Assembly: GCA_965232455.1 (NCBI GenBank)
Contig: OZ246981.1
Location: 4,836,001-4,900,000, forward strand
DNA: 64,000 bases
Direction of reading: 5' to 3'
Source: JBFGFX01 sp965232455
Lineage (GTDB): Bacteria > Pseudomonadota > Gammaproteobacteria > Steroidobacterales > Woeseiaceae
The translations under genes and the position numbers were made by a program. The notes below the pieces were generated by a model. That model ran no database searches. It was not told the origin of the DNA and saw only the letters and a list, made by a program, of their open reading frames with translations. Each line of letters opens with the position of its first letter. Within the stretch, counting starts at the first letter, position 1. Below are positions 15,329 to 23,747 of this stretch, piece by piece.

Positions 15329-18166
15329 ATGACCATGAACACTGCAAAGCTTAGGAGCCTGCCACCGGCCTATCCGGACTTCCATCGTTCGTTACGTAAG
15401 CACTCGCCGTTACCGGCACGTTTCGCGCCGTCGTTGCGATATCTGACATTGTTGCTGGTCCTCGGCTGGAGCCATGCACAAGCCGGTGACGTCGCCGGCG
15501 TGATTCGCAGTCCGCTGCTGCAGCAGAATGTGGAGGGCGCCACCGTGACGGTCGAGGGCCTCGATCGGCGTACGGCCACCGACCGCAGCGGTCGTTTTGT
15601 TCTGCGTGACCTGCCCGCCGGCAGTTATACGCTGAACGTCGCCGCTGCGGGTTTCCAGCGTCAACAGCTCCCGATAGTTGTCTCAGCAAGCGGCCGTGTC
15701 GAGGTGAGCGTCGTACTGGAGACTCTCTACGAAGAGATCGAAGAGATCGTCGTTACGAGTGCACGCGCCTCGCAGCTACTTGCGCTGCAGCGCAAGCGGT
15801 CGGCGGATCGTATTCTGGATGCGATATCGGCCGACTCGGTCGGCAAACTTCCGGATTTCAATGCAGCCGAAGCCATACAACGCCTGCCGGGCCTGAGCGT
15901 CGAACTCGACCAGGGAGAAGGGCGTTATCCGATCGTCCGCGGGATCGATTCCAATCTCAACAACGTCACCATCGACGGTAACCCCGTCGGCGCACCGGAG
16001 GGTGAGGGGCGCCGCGTGGCGTTGGACGTCGTGCCTTCGGACCTGATCGCCATTGTCGAAGTCGTGAAGGCCGCTACACCGGACCTCGACGGTAACGCGG
16101 TCGGCGGCAACATCAACATTGTCACCCGTAGTGCCTTCGCGAGCGACGACTCCTTCGGAACCGTCAGTGTGCGTGCCGGCCACAACGACAAGAGCGGCCG
16201 CTCTCCCTACGGTCTGAGCGGCACCTGGGGCGGCAAGCTCGGCGCAAACGAACAGTTCGGAGTGGTGGTGGCCGCGAGTTATTACGATCGGCGGTACGAG
16301 ACCGATCTCCTCGAGGGCCTGGATTGGTCGGAGTTTGCACCGGGCAGCTTCAGTCCGGAGCAGGTGCGGCTGTTCGATTACGATATTACCCGCGAGCGTA
16401 TCGGCCTCAACGCCAACCTGGAATACCGTCGCTCCGACACCAGCCTCTTTTACCTGCGCACCATCTTCAACGAGTTCACCGACGAGGAAGCTCGTGATCA
16501 GCTGGATCTGGACGCGGCGCGCGGTGATCAGAGCGCAGTGTCGGCAACCGTGGTGCAAAACTCCGAAGGGCGGGCGTCACGCGAGTTCCGCCAGAACGAT
16601 CAGACGCAAAAACTCAACAACATCTCGTTCGGCGGAGAATTCGACTGGGACGGCAAACTGTTCGAGACCAGCTATACGTATTCGCGGGCGGAGGAGATCA
16701 CGCCGCGGCGCATCGATTGGGAATACCGTTCGTCCGGTAGCGCATTCCCGAACACCATCGACGTGGGTTCGCTGTTTTTCGAGCTGGACGCCGGCGCCGC
16801 CATCAACGATCCCGCAAACTTCGATTTTCGCCGGGTGTTGTTCCGTACCGACGACATCGAGGAAGACATACACACGATCAAGGGCGATCTGCAAATTCCC
16901 ATGGAGTTCGGCTCGAATCCCGGCTTTCTAAAGTTTGGTCTCAAGGTCAGCGCCCGGGACAAGCTCAGGGACCGCAACAACGAGAACTACACCGATGCGC
17001 AGGATTTCACGCTTGCCGACACCGGCCTTTTTCTTGGCGCACCCTCGGACTTTCACAACGATCGTTACGATCTGGGGCCGCGCCTCGATTTCGCCGCGCA
17101 TCAGGCGCTGTTCGGGTCCGACCCGGCGTTGTTCGAGTTCGATGCCGAGGACTCGGCGTTGGACTCGATTGCATCGGACTACGATCTGGAAGAAACGATC
17201 TCCGCCGGCTACGGCATGCTCAGCGTGGATATCGGCGACGTCAACATCGTCGCCGGTGTGCGCGCCGAATACACGGACGCCACCTACGATGCGTTTATCG
17301 TCGACCTGCCGGTCGACCCGGTAAATCCGGCGACGCCGATTTCGGACCGGGCCAGTTATCTCGATTGGTTGCCCAGTATTCACATGAACTGGCGGCCGGG
17401 CGACAACTGGGTGGTGCGCGCCGCTTGGACCAACACGATCGGACGGCCGAACTTCGAGGACGTTGCCCCCTCGCTGGAATCCGATGACGGCGAAGGCGAG
17501 GCGGGTAACTCGGATCTGAAACCGTTCGACTCGATGGGTTTCGATCTGTCTTTCGAGTACTACCTGCAGCCCTCCGGCGTGGTCTCGTTGGGCGTGTTCT
17601 ACAAGGACATCGACAATCCGATTTTCACCCGCGTGAGCGACAACGTGACCTTCCGCGGCATCTTTTTCGACGAACTGGCTCAGCCGGAGAACGCCGACAG
17701 CGGCAGTCTGCTGGGACTGGAGTTCAATTGGGAACAGCAGTTCGTCATGCTGCCGGCGCCGTTCGATGGGCTCGGTGCGTCGCTGAACCTCACGTTCATC
17801 GATTCGGAGGTGGACGTATTCGGCCGCGAGAGTGACGACCTGCCGTTTTTCCGCCAGCCCGACATGATCGGCAACGCGGCCGTGTATTACGCAATCGGCC
17901 CGTTCGAGATCCGGGCGGCCGCTACCTACCGTGACGACTACCTGCAGGAGATCGGCGGTAACAACGAAGAGGACGTTTATTTCGGTGAACGCACTCAGGT
18001 CGATGTGAAGTTTTCCTACGCGCCAACCGATCGTTGGTCGTTCTTCGGGGAAGTGCAGAACGTCAACGACGCCTCGCGTCGTGAGTTCCAGGGCAATGCG
18101 AGCCGTTTGTTTGCCGACGAGCTGTATTCGTGGACCACTCTCGTCGGCGCGTCGGTGACGTTTTAG
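15329..18166 (+). CDS. TonB-dependent receptor with N-terminal carboxypeptidase-regulatory-like domain
   Basis: A 945-residue outer-membrane receptor, in the size class used for glycans and sugar derivatives rather than siderophores. A G-rich run precedes ATG 15329; ATG at codon 3 is possible. A long leader with hydrophobic YLTLLLVLGWSHAQA ends near residue 52. Residues about 54-135 form a CarboxypepD_reg-like beta-sandwich (GATVTVEGLDRRTATDRSGR, then DLPAGSYTLNV). The TonB box EEIEEIVVTSAR, plug (LPDFNAAEAIQRLPGLSVE, VRGIDSNLNNVTIDG, DGNAVGGNINIVT) and barrel with terminal Phe follow. Its control region carries the same operator as the glycerate kinase/GntP unit, so it probably imports the precursor of that pathway. 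The ligand is unknown. Confidence 0.88.
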   Translation: MTMNTAKLRSLPPAYPDFHRSLRKHSPLPARFAPSLRYLTLLLVLGWSHAQAGDVAGVIRSPLLQQNVEGATVTVEGLDRRTATDRSGRFVLRDLPAGSYTLNVAAAGFQRQQLPIVVSASGRVEVSVVLETLYEEIEEIVVTSARASQLLALQRKRSADRILDAISADSVGKLPDFNAAEAIQRLPGLSVELDQGEGRYPIVRGIDSNLNNVTIDGNPVGAPEGEGRRVALDVVPSDLIAIVEVVKAATPDLDGNAVGGNINIVTRSAFASDDSFGTVSVRAGHNDKSGRSPYGLSGTWGGKLGANEQFGVVVAASYYDRRYETDLLEGLDWSEFAPGSFSPEQVRLFDYDITRERIGLNANLEYRRSDTSLFYLRTIFNEFTDEEARDQLDLDAARGDQSAVSATVVQNSEGRASREFRQNDQTQKLNNISFGGEFDWDGKLFETSYTYSRAEEITPRRIDWEYRSSGSAFPNTIDVGSLFFELDAGAAINDPANFDFRRVLFRTDDIEEDIHTIKGDLQIPMEFGSNPGFLKFGLKVSARDKLRDRNNENYTDAQDFTLADTGLFLGAPSDFHNDRYDLGPRLDFAAHQALFGSDPALFEFDAEDSALDSIASDYDLEETISAGYGMLSVDIGDVNIVAGVRAEYTDATYDAFIVDLPVDPVNPATPISDRASYLDWLPSIHMNWRPGDNWVVRAAWTNTIGRPNFEDVAPSLESDDGEGEAGNSDLKPFDSMGFDLSFEYYLQPSGVVSLGVFYKDIDNPIFTRVSDNVTFRGIFFDELAQPENADSGSLLGLEFNWEQQFVMLPAPFDGLGASLNLTFIDSEVDVFGRESDDLPFFRQPDMIGNAAVYYAIGPFEIRAAATYRDDYLQEIGGNNEEDVYFGERTQVDVKFSYAPTDRWSFFGEVQNVNDASRREFQGNASRLFADELYSWTTLVGASVTF

Positions 18167-18287
18167 AGGCGGTCTCGACGGTGTCCGACTGTTCCGAATA
18201 CGATCCGGTTCGCCCGTCCCTTGCCGATAGGCATAAGGCGCACATCGTCTCCGACGGACGTACCCTTCCAGCCATCCGGTTCGACAC

Positions 18288-19229
18288 ATGAGAGCACCAA
18301 AACAATTCACGATTCGTACGATTGCGATACTTATCGTATTCATCACGTCGGCGTGCGGTACCTCGTCAAATACACCGGAGCCGGGTCCTTCGTTTATCGT
18401 CATCGGTGACTGGGGCGATCATGGAACAGAGGCACAGCGTGCGGTTGCCGCGGCGATGGACCGCGTTGCCGCCAACCGTCGAGTCGATTTCATTGTCACC
18501 GTCGGTGACAATTTTTACGAACGCGGTGTAGCGACGGTCGACGATCCCCTGTTTCGACGCTCGTTCGAGACGGTTTACGATCTTCCGGCGCTCGAACGCC
18601 TGGATTGGTACGCGACACTCGGAAACCACGATTACCAGGGAAATTACCGGGCGCAAATCGAGTACGGCAATGTGAATGCGCGCTGGCACATGCCGGCCCC
18701 GTACTATTCGGTATCCGTTCCGCACGACGGCGACGAGTCCGTTCTGCTGGTTTTCGCCGATTCCAATCCGTACGTCCGGTCGTATCAGCGTCGGCCCGAA
18801 AAATACCTCGGTATCGGCGACGCGGGTCCGGCCGCGCAGCTGATCTGGCTGGAGGAAACGCTCTGCGGCTCATCGGCGCGGTGGAAGTTCGTTTTTGCGC
18901 ACCACCCGTTCGTCTCCCGCGGTCACCACGGCGACACCGTCGAGTTGCATGAGTCCTGGTGGCCCATCCTGAAAGAATGTCAGGCGGATATCTATTTTGC
19001 CGGACACGAGCACCATTTGGAGTATCGCGAGCTGGGGCCCAATTTGCTGCAGGTCATCTCCGGCGCAGGATCGCGTCTGCGCCCCGTCGAAAAAAGCGAT
19101 CAGACTGCGTTCGTGGAAAGTGAGCTGGGTTTCGTGTGGGTGTCGGTAGCGCGAAGTTCGGTTTCGATTGAGTATGTATCGCACGACGGCTCGACGCTGT
19201 TTACATCGGAATGGCGACGCTATCGCTGA
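18288..19229 (+). CDS. Lipoprotein metallophosphoesterase (tartrate-resistant acid phosphatase-like)
   Basis: A 313-residue calcineurin-like phosphoesterase. The signal peptide ends in a lipobox (ITSAC, lipidated Cys at 23). The five metal-binding blocks are visible: GDWGDHG (40-46), VGDNFYERG, LGNHDYQGN, AHHPF and GHEHHLEY. This order, with GDWG and GDNFY, is that of ACP5/tartrate-resistant purple acid phosphatases, which remove phosphate from monoesters at a bimetal centre. The lipoprotein signal places it in the periplasm or on the outer membrane. It follows the RpiR-linked TonB receptor by 121 bases, so it could strip phosphate from a substrate of that regulon, but co-regulation is not proven. 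Confidence 0.88.
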   Translation: MRAPKQFTIRTIAILIVFITSACGTSSNTPEPGPSFIVIGDWGDHGTEAQRAVAAAMDRVAANRRVDFIVTVGDNFYERGVATVDDPLFRRSFETVYDLPALERLDWYATLGNHDYQGNYRAQIEYGNVNARWHMPAPYYSVSVPHDGDESVLLVFADSNPYVRSYQRRPEKYLGIGDAGPAAQLIWLEETLCGSSARWKFVFAHHPFVSRGHHGDTVELHESWWPILKECQADIYFAGHEHHLEYRELGPNLLQVISGAGSRLRPVEKSDQTAFVESELGFVWVSVARSSVSIEYVSHDGSTLFTSEWRRYR

Positions 19230-19253
19230 AATTTGCGGGCTCGTCGCGAGACA

Positions 19254-20543
19254 TTACAGCATGTCCTTCAGCTTGTAATACATCATGCCCAGCGCGATGA
19301 TCTGGTTGCCCATCCATCGCGAGCCGGGCAGACGGATGTGCTCAATGCCGGCGAACAAGTCGAACCTTTCCATCGTGCCGCCGATGGCGTCGGCAACAAT
19401 CTCACCCATCAGGTGAGTCCCCGTTACGCCGTGACCGGAATAGCCCTGGCAGTAATAGACGTTGCCGTTGATCCGGCCGACGGCCGGAATCCGATTCAGC
19501 ACGATGCCGATTTTGCCGCCCCACTCGAATTCGATGCGAACGGTCTCGAGCTGCGGGTAAATCTTCAGCATTCGGGGGCGGATGTAGGCTTCGATGTTCG
19601 CCGGGTCCCGCCCGGAGTAGTTGCAGGCGCCGCCGTACAAAAGGCGATTGTCGGCGGAGAGGCGGTAATAGTCGACGATCTCGTTGAGGTCGCTAACCGC
19701 GACGTCGCGAGGGTTGATCTCCGCGACGACGTCCCCGGGCAGCGGCTCGGTGGCGATGATGTAACTGCCGGCCGGGAAAACCAGGCCGGACAGCTGTCCT
19801 GGTTCTAGGCGGTTGTAGGCGTTGCCGGCCAGCACGACGGCATCGGCTTCCACGCGTCCGGATACCGTGACGACCGCCGGACGTTTGCCGTGCTCGATGA
19901 CGGTAACGGGTGATTGCTCGAAAATCCGGACTCCGAGATCGCGCGCCGCGCGCGCTTCCCCCAGACACAAATTGAGCGGATGCACGTGGCCGTCGCGAAA
20001 GCATGCGAAACCGCCGTAAAAGGCATCGGTGCCGAGCATGTCGCGGGTCTCGTCGCGGTTCCAGACCTCATACGGATGGGGAAAATGTCTGCTGGCTCGT
20101 TCCTCCGCCGACTCTTCTATATAGGCGACCTGGCTCCGCTTGCGCGCGACCTCGACATAACCGTCCTTGAGATCACAATCGATCGCGTATTTTTCGACCC
20201 GCTCGCGAATGAGCGTATTCCCTCGCCAGCGCAGGTCCCACAGCATATCGGCGATGCCGTTGCCGTGTTTTTTCCTGATTTTCGAGAGTCCGCTGATACC
20301 GTTGATCATCTGCCCGCCGTTGCGACCCGATGCGCCCCAGCCGATCCGATTCGCCTCGACAAGCGCCACGGCGTAGCCGCGTTCGGCCAGGGTCAGCGCG
20401 GTCGCAACGCCCGTGAATCCGCCGCCGACGATGCACACGTCGGCCGACGCTGCGCCTTCGAGCACGGGATAGCTCGCGCCGCCCACCGCCGAAGCGGCGT
20501 AATACGAAGCGGTGTGTTCCTGCTGCTGATTTTCCGGATTCAT
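19254..20543 (-). CDS. FAD-dependent amine oxidoreductase (DAO/PuuB-like)
   Basis: About 429 residues from ATG 20543; longer upstream openings lack family similarity. The FAD-binding Rossmann motif VCIVGGGFTGVATALTLAER is near residues 34-53, followed by WGASGRNGGQM, where family members place the flavin and substrate pocket. Later blocks (AVVLAGNAYN, YYRLSADNRLLYGGACNYSG, GYSGHGVTGTHLMGEIVADA) match the gamma-glutamylputrescine oxidase/OrdL group. Members oxidise a secondary or primary amine with oxygen, giving an aldehyde, ammonia and hydrogen peroxide. No other Puu genes adjoin it, so the substrate may differ. No signal peptide is seen. It is convergent with the phosphatase gene, 24 bases apart. 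Confidence 0.88.
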   Translation of the reverse strand: MNPENQQQEHTASYYAASAVGGASYPVLEGAASADVCIVGGGFTGVATALTLAERGYAVALVEANRIGWGASGRNGGQMINGISGLSKIRKKHGNGIADMLWDLRWRGNTLIRERVEKYAIDCDLKDGYVEVARKRSQVAYIEESAEERASRHFPHPYEVWNRDETRDMLGTDAFYGGFACFRDGHVHPLNLCLGEARAARDLGVRIFEQSPVTVIEHGKRPAVVTVSGRVEADAVVLAGNAYNRLEPGQLSGLVFPAGSYIIATEPLPGDVVAEINPRDVAVSDLNEIVDYYRLSADNRLLYGGACNYSGRDPANIEAYIRPRMLKIYPQLETVRIEFEWGGKIGIVLNRIPAVGRINGNVYYCQGYSGHGVTGTHLMGEIVADAIGGTMERFDLFAGIEHIRLPGSRWMGNQIIALGMMYYKLKDML

Positions 20544-20659
20544 GGCGAAACCTGTCCCATTCGACCGCAAACTATCACGACTCGCTACGAGCGTGTCCTG
20601 GCTCAGCTTCTCGGCGGCTGCTACGCTTGCGGGATGAAATGCACGGAGGCATCGCACGA

Positions 20660-22279
20660 ATGACGCTGGCATCGCTTTTGATCGTGCTGAACGTCGCCCT
20701 GGCCGCGAACTCTCCTTGTTTGGTTGGCGCCGCGGAGTTGCAGCTTGTAACCGCGGACGGCAATTGCGAATCGCTCGCCGGGAGTGGGCGCCTCGACGTT
20801 TCGCCCGGTGAGCCGGTCAGTCTGGTCTGGCGGGCGCTGGACCGCGACGACGTCCTCGTACTCGACAAACACCCCGCCATCACCGTGACCGTCGACGACG
20901 GCGGCGAAGTGCTGGACGCTCTCCGGCCGCGCGCCGAGGATCTCGGTCTCAACTATTACGCCGTTGCGGCTGTCGTGGAATCCGATCAGCCGTCCCGGCT
21001 CATCACGATTCACGCCCGGTCCGGTTTCTCGGCCCGATACCAGATCAGCTCCGCCGGCGAGTTCCGCTCGCTCGATTTATCGAGTGAGCGTTGGAGTATC
21101 GTTGTGCTGGCGACGCTGGCGGTGATGACCGTCGTGAACCTGTTCGCCTTCATAGTACTGCGCGAGCGCGCATTCGCCGCCTATGTCTGCTACATCGGCA
21201 GCATGCTGCTGTTTTTTTCGATGGACGAGGGGCGCGCCTACGGTTGGCCGCTCATCGAACATCTGCGCGCGCTCGGCCTGGGCGGTGTTTGGGCCATGGG
21301 CATGTTGACCGCGTTTTTTGTCGTAGCGTTCGCGCGCGCGTTCGCGGAACTGGACTATTTTGTGCCGCGCCTCAGCGGAGTCCTGACGGTTGCGCAATGG
21401 GGAGCGCTGGTTCTCGGCGCGATCGCGCTTTTTCCCGCGGCGGCCGCGGTCCGGCCGCTGCTCAACCTCTACCTGGCGACGTTCTCCGTCCTGATCATCG
21501 TCGCGGCCTGGGTGGCCTGGCGCGGCGGAAGCCGTTATGCAGGCTACTTCCTGCTTGGATGGGTGCCTCTGACCGCGGTCACCGTATTGCTTGCGTTGAA
21601 CAGCGAAGGCTGGCTCCCGGGCGACCACGGCATGCGGAGCTTCCATCGTGTCGTCGCGGCGTTGGAGGCCATACTGTTCTCCCTGGGGCTCGCGGACAAA
21701 GCGCTGCGCTATCGCCACGAACGCGACAGTTTGCTCAGCCTGTCGGAACGCGACGAGCTGACCGGGGTCCGTAATCGTCGCGGTCTCCAGCGCGCCTTCT
21801 CCGAACTCGCCGATGCCGCGCGCATGGAGCGGAGGCCATTGTCGATTTTGTTTTGCGACATCGACCATTTCAAAACCGTGAACGATCGGTACGGCCATGA
21901 CGTCGGAGACGATTGTCTGCGGTTTGTCAGCGACGTCATCGGCAGGGAGCTGCGTGGCAACGACGTTTGCGGGAGGCAGGGCGGCGAAGAGTTTCTCGCA
22001 TTGCTGCCGTATGCCGATCTTGGCGACGCCCTGGCGATTGCCGAGCGGATTCGGAAACGTGTACGCGCGCGGCCGGTAAGGTTCGGAGACCACGAGGTCT
22101 CTTTGACAATCAGTATCGGCGCCGCGCAGGCGGGCGAGGATTTCACCGGGGATTTCGACAAGCTGATTCGCCGCGCGGATCAGGCGATGTACAGCGCCAA
22201 ACAGCGCGGTCGCGATCGTGTTGCAACACTTGAGGGAGTAGAAGATGAACTCGCAAACGGAGCCCACGCTGGAGCTTGA
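20660..22279 (+). CDS. Membrane diguanylate cyclase with 7TM sensor and I-site
   Basis: A 539-residue enzyme that should make cyclic di-GMP from two GTP. GGAGG lies about ten bases before ATG 20660, and that start gives a clean signal peptide; an ATG seven codons upstream is the alternative. After an N-terminal periplasmic beta-rich domain (to about residue 140) come seven hydrophobic helices (about 147-350), the layout of 7TMR-DISM receptors. The GGDEF domain follows, with the active-site form GGEEF at 441-445 and the product-inhibition site RGND at 432-435, five residues before it, so feedback control should be intact. The 3' end overlaps the YiiX-like gene by 35 bases. Confidence 0.9.
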   Translation: MTLASLLIVLNVALAANSPCLVGAAELQLVTADGNCESLAGSGRLDVSPGEPVSLVWRALDRDDVLVLDKHPAITVTVDDGGEVLDALRPRAEDLGLNYYAVAAVVESDQPSRLITIHARSGFSARYQISSAGEFRSLDLSSERWSIVVLATLAVMTVVNLFAFIVLRERAFAAYVCYIGSMLLFFSMDEGRAYGWPLIEHLRALGLGGVWAMGMLTAFFVVAFARAFAELDYFVPRLSGVLTVAQWGALVLGAIALFPAAAAVRPLLNLYLATFSVLIIVAAWVAWRGGSRYAGYFLLGWVPLTAVTVLLALNSEGWLPGDHGMRSFHRVVAALEAILFSLGLADKALRYRHERDSLLSLSERDELTGVRNRRGLQRAFSELADAARMERRPLSILFCDIDHFKTVNDRYGHDVGDDCLRFVSDVIGRELRGNDVCGRQGGEEFLALLPYADLGDALAIAERIRKRVRARPVRFGDHEVSLTISIGAAQAGEDFTGDFDKLIRRADQAMYSAKQRGRDRVATLEGVEDELANGAHAGA

Positions 22280-23180
22280 TGACCTGATTCCGGGTGACGT
22301 GCTGCTGTCACTCGGGCCGGACGAGCTTTCCAAGCTGCTTGCGTGGAACGGTGACAGCGACTACAGCCACGGTATGCTCGTTTGCGATACCGAGAACCTG
22401 ATCGAAGCCGCCGTTGTCGGCGTACGCATGGTACCGCTGGTCGAGCGAATTCATGATCATGACGAGATGCGTTACATCGACGTGTTTCGCGCGGTGGACG
22501 GGTCTTCCCGGCCCCGCTCCGAGCCCGAGCTTACGCCCGTAACGCGTAAGGCCGTCAGCTTCGACGGTTATCCTTACGCCCTCAACACCTTGAAGCAGCT
22601 CGGGGTCTTCGTGGCCATCCGGAACAAGCTCCCGAAAAAGCCGATTGCGCGCTGGGTGGTGCGTATTGCACTGGACTATCTGATGACTGACGAGGAAGGA
22701 CACCTGACCTGTACCGAACTGCTTTATCGCGCGTACGACGAAGCCGACACGACGCCGCTGCACGCGTTGAGACCGAAAATCGTCGTGCAGCCGGCGAGTG
22801 ACCGGCCGTTTCCGAAAATACGCTGGACAAAACTCTGGCGCGAAGTCCGCGCGCTGCGCAAGCGCCACAAGACGGCCGCGGACACGGCAGGTTTCAGCAT
22901 GCGTACGCTTGGCGAGTCCAACGTCGGCGACGTCCTATCGGTCGACGTCGAAGAACTGCCTGAAACGCATCCGATGATCAACGACAGCGCGTTACAGCAG
23001 CAACTCGAGCGGGTGCGATCGAAACACGCTTCGCTGGTCACTCGCCACCAGCCGATGTCGGGTGCCCGGGAAATTGCCGGCGACTGGATCGATCCCAAAC
23101 CCGATCCGCAGGCGGTGATACCCGTGGATTTCCAGAGTTCACCCAGCTACGTCAAGTTGGGCCGGCTGGCGATGCGGTAG
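22245..23180 (+). CDS. YiiX/NlpC-P60-like permuted papain-fold hydrolase
   Basis: A 311-residue protein whose first half resembles the YiiX/YebB group of circularly permuted papain-fold enzymes. LDDLIPGDVLLSLGPDELSK is followed by DSDYSHGMLV with probable catalytic His42, and LTCTELLYRAY has probable catalytic Cys156. Such enzymes act as amidases or acyl hydrolases on peptide or lipid bonds. The C-terminal 140 residues are basic and uncharacterised. No signal peptide or membrane helix is evident. The start ATG at 22245 has GGGAG upstream and lies inside the diguanylate cyclase gene, overlapping by 35 bases, so the two are translationally linked. A role as c-di-GMP-linked effector is possible but untested. 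Confidence 0.75.
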   Translation: MNSQTEPTLELDDLIPGDVLLSLGPDELSKLLAWNGDSDYSHGMLVCDTENLIEAAVVGVRMVPLVERIHDHDEMRYIDVFRAVDGSSRPRSEPELTPVTRKAVSFDGYPYALNTLKQLGVFVAIRNKLPKKPIARWVVRIALDYLMTDEEGHLTCTELLYRAYDEADTTPLHALRPKIVVQPASDRPFPKIRWTKLWREVRALRKRHKTAADTAGFSMRTLGESNVGDVLSVDVEELPETHPMINDSALQQQLERVRSKHASLVTRHQPMSGAREIAGDWIDPKPDPQAVIPVDFQSSPSYVKLGRLAMR

Positions 23181-23252
23181 CGGTCGGTTCCAGAGAGGGC
23201 TCGCAAATCGGGAATCAGGTGATAATCTGGCCATCAAACAGGGAGTGAACGT

Positions 23253-23585
23253 ATGAGCTGTCTTGCGGTCGTTACCACCGTTGCCGATCGGGACGCGGCA
23301 AAGAAAATGGCCGACGTGCTCGTTGCACGCGGGCTTGCGGCCTGCGCGCAGATATCCGAAATCCAGAGTGTTTACCGCTGGCAAGGGGAGATTTGTCACG
23401 ATCGCGAGTTTCGTGTGCTGTTCAAGACGATCGACGAACGTTATGCTGACGTCGAACGCGCCATACTTGAGCTGCACAGTTACGAACTGCCAGCCATTCA
23501 CGCGTTTGACTTCGCGCGCGTTCACGCGCCTTATGCGGACTGGATAGAGAGTAGCTGTACCGTGCAACCGACGCCGGAATCCTGA
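23253..23585 (+). CDS. cutA: CutA1 divalent-cation tolerance protein
   Basis: A 110-residue protein of normal CutA length. Family features include VVTTVADRDAAKKMADVLV near the N-terminus, GLAACAQI, SVYRWQGEI and LHSYELPAIHAFD followed by the tryptophan of YADWIES. CutA forms very stable trimers resembling PII proteins and was first linked to copper tolerance; its exact function remains uncertain. GGGAG lies ahead of the ATG. It stands 72 bases after the YiiX-like gene in the same direction, possibly in the same transcript. Confidence 0.95.
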   Translation: MSCLAVVTTVADRDAAKKMADVLVARGLAACAQISEIQSVYRWQGEICHDREFRVLFKTIDERYADVERAILELHSYELPAIHAFDFARVHAPYADWIESSCTVQPTPES

Positions 23586-23747
23586 GCCGATCGGCAATAC
23601 GCGTACATCAGAGTGGTTGCGGCATGCCGGGTTTCAAGCCGTGATTTTCCCTGCGTCCTTGGCAAGTTTCAGCCGATCAGCGAAGAACTGGTCGAGGAAA
23701 TCCCAGCGCTGCTGAAGCGCCGGTGAAAGAAAAGCCGGAACCGCGAT

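Noticed and set aside
23634..23747. 37 further in-frame codons after the M4 protease stop (protein-like, ending in KITA)
   Set aside because: It looks like protein but is short, has no start codon or homology I can name, and the protease is already complete at its stop.
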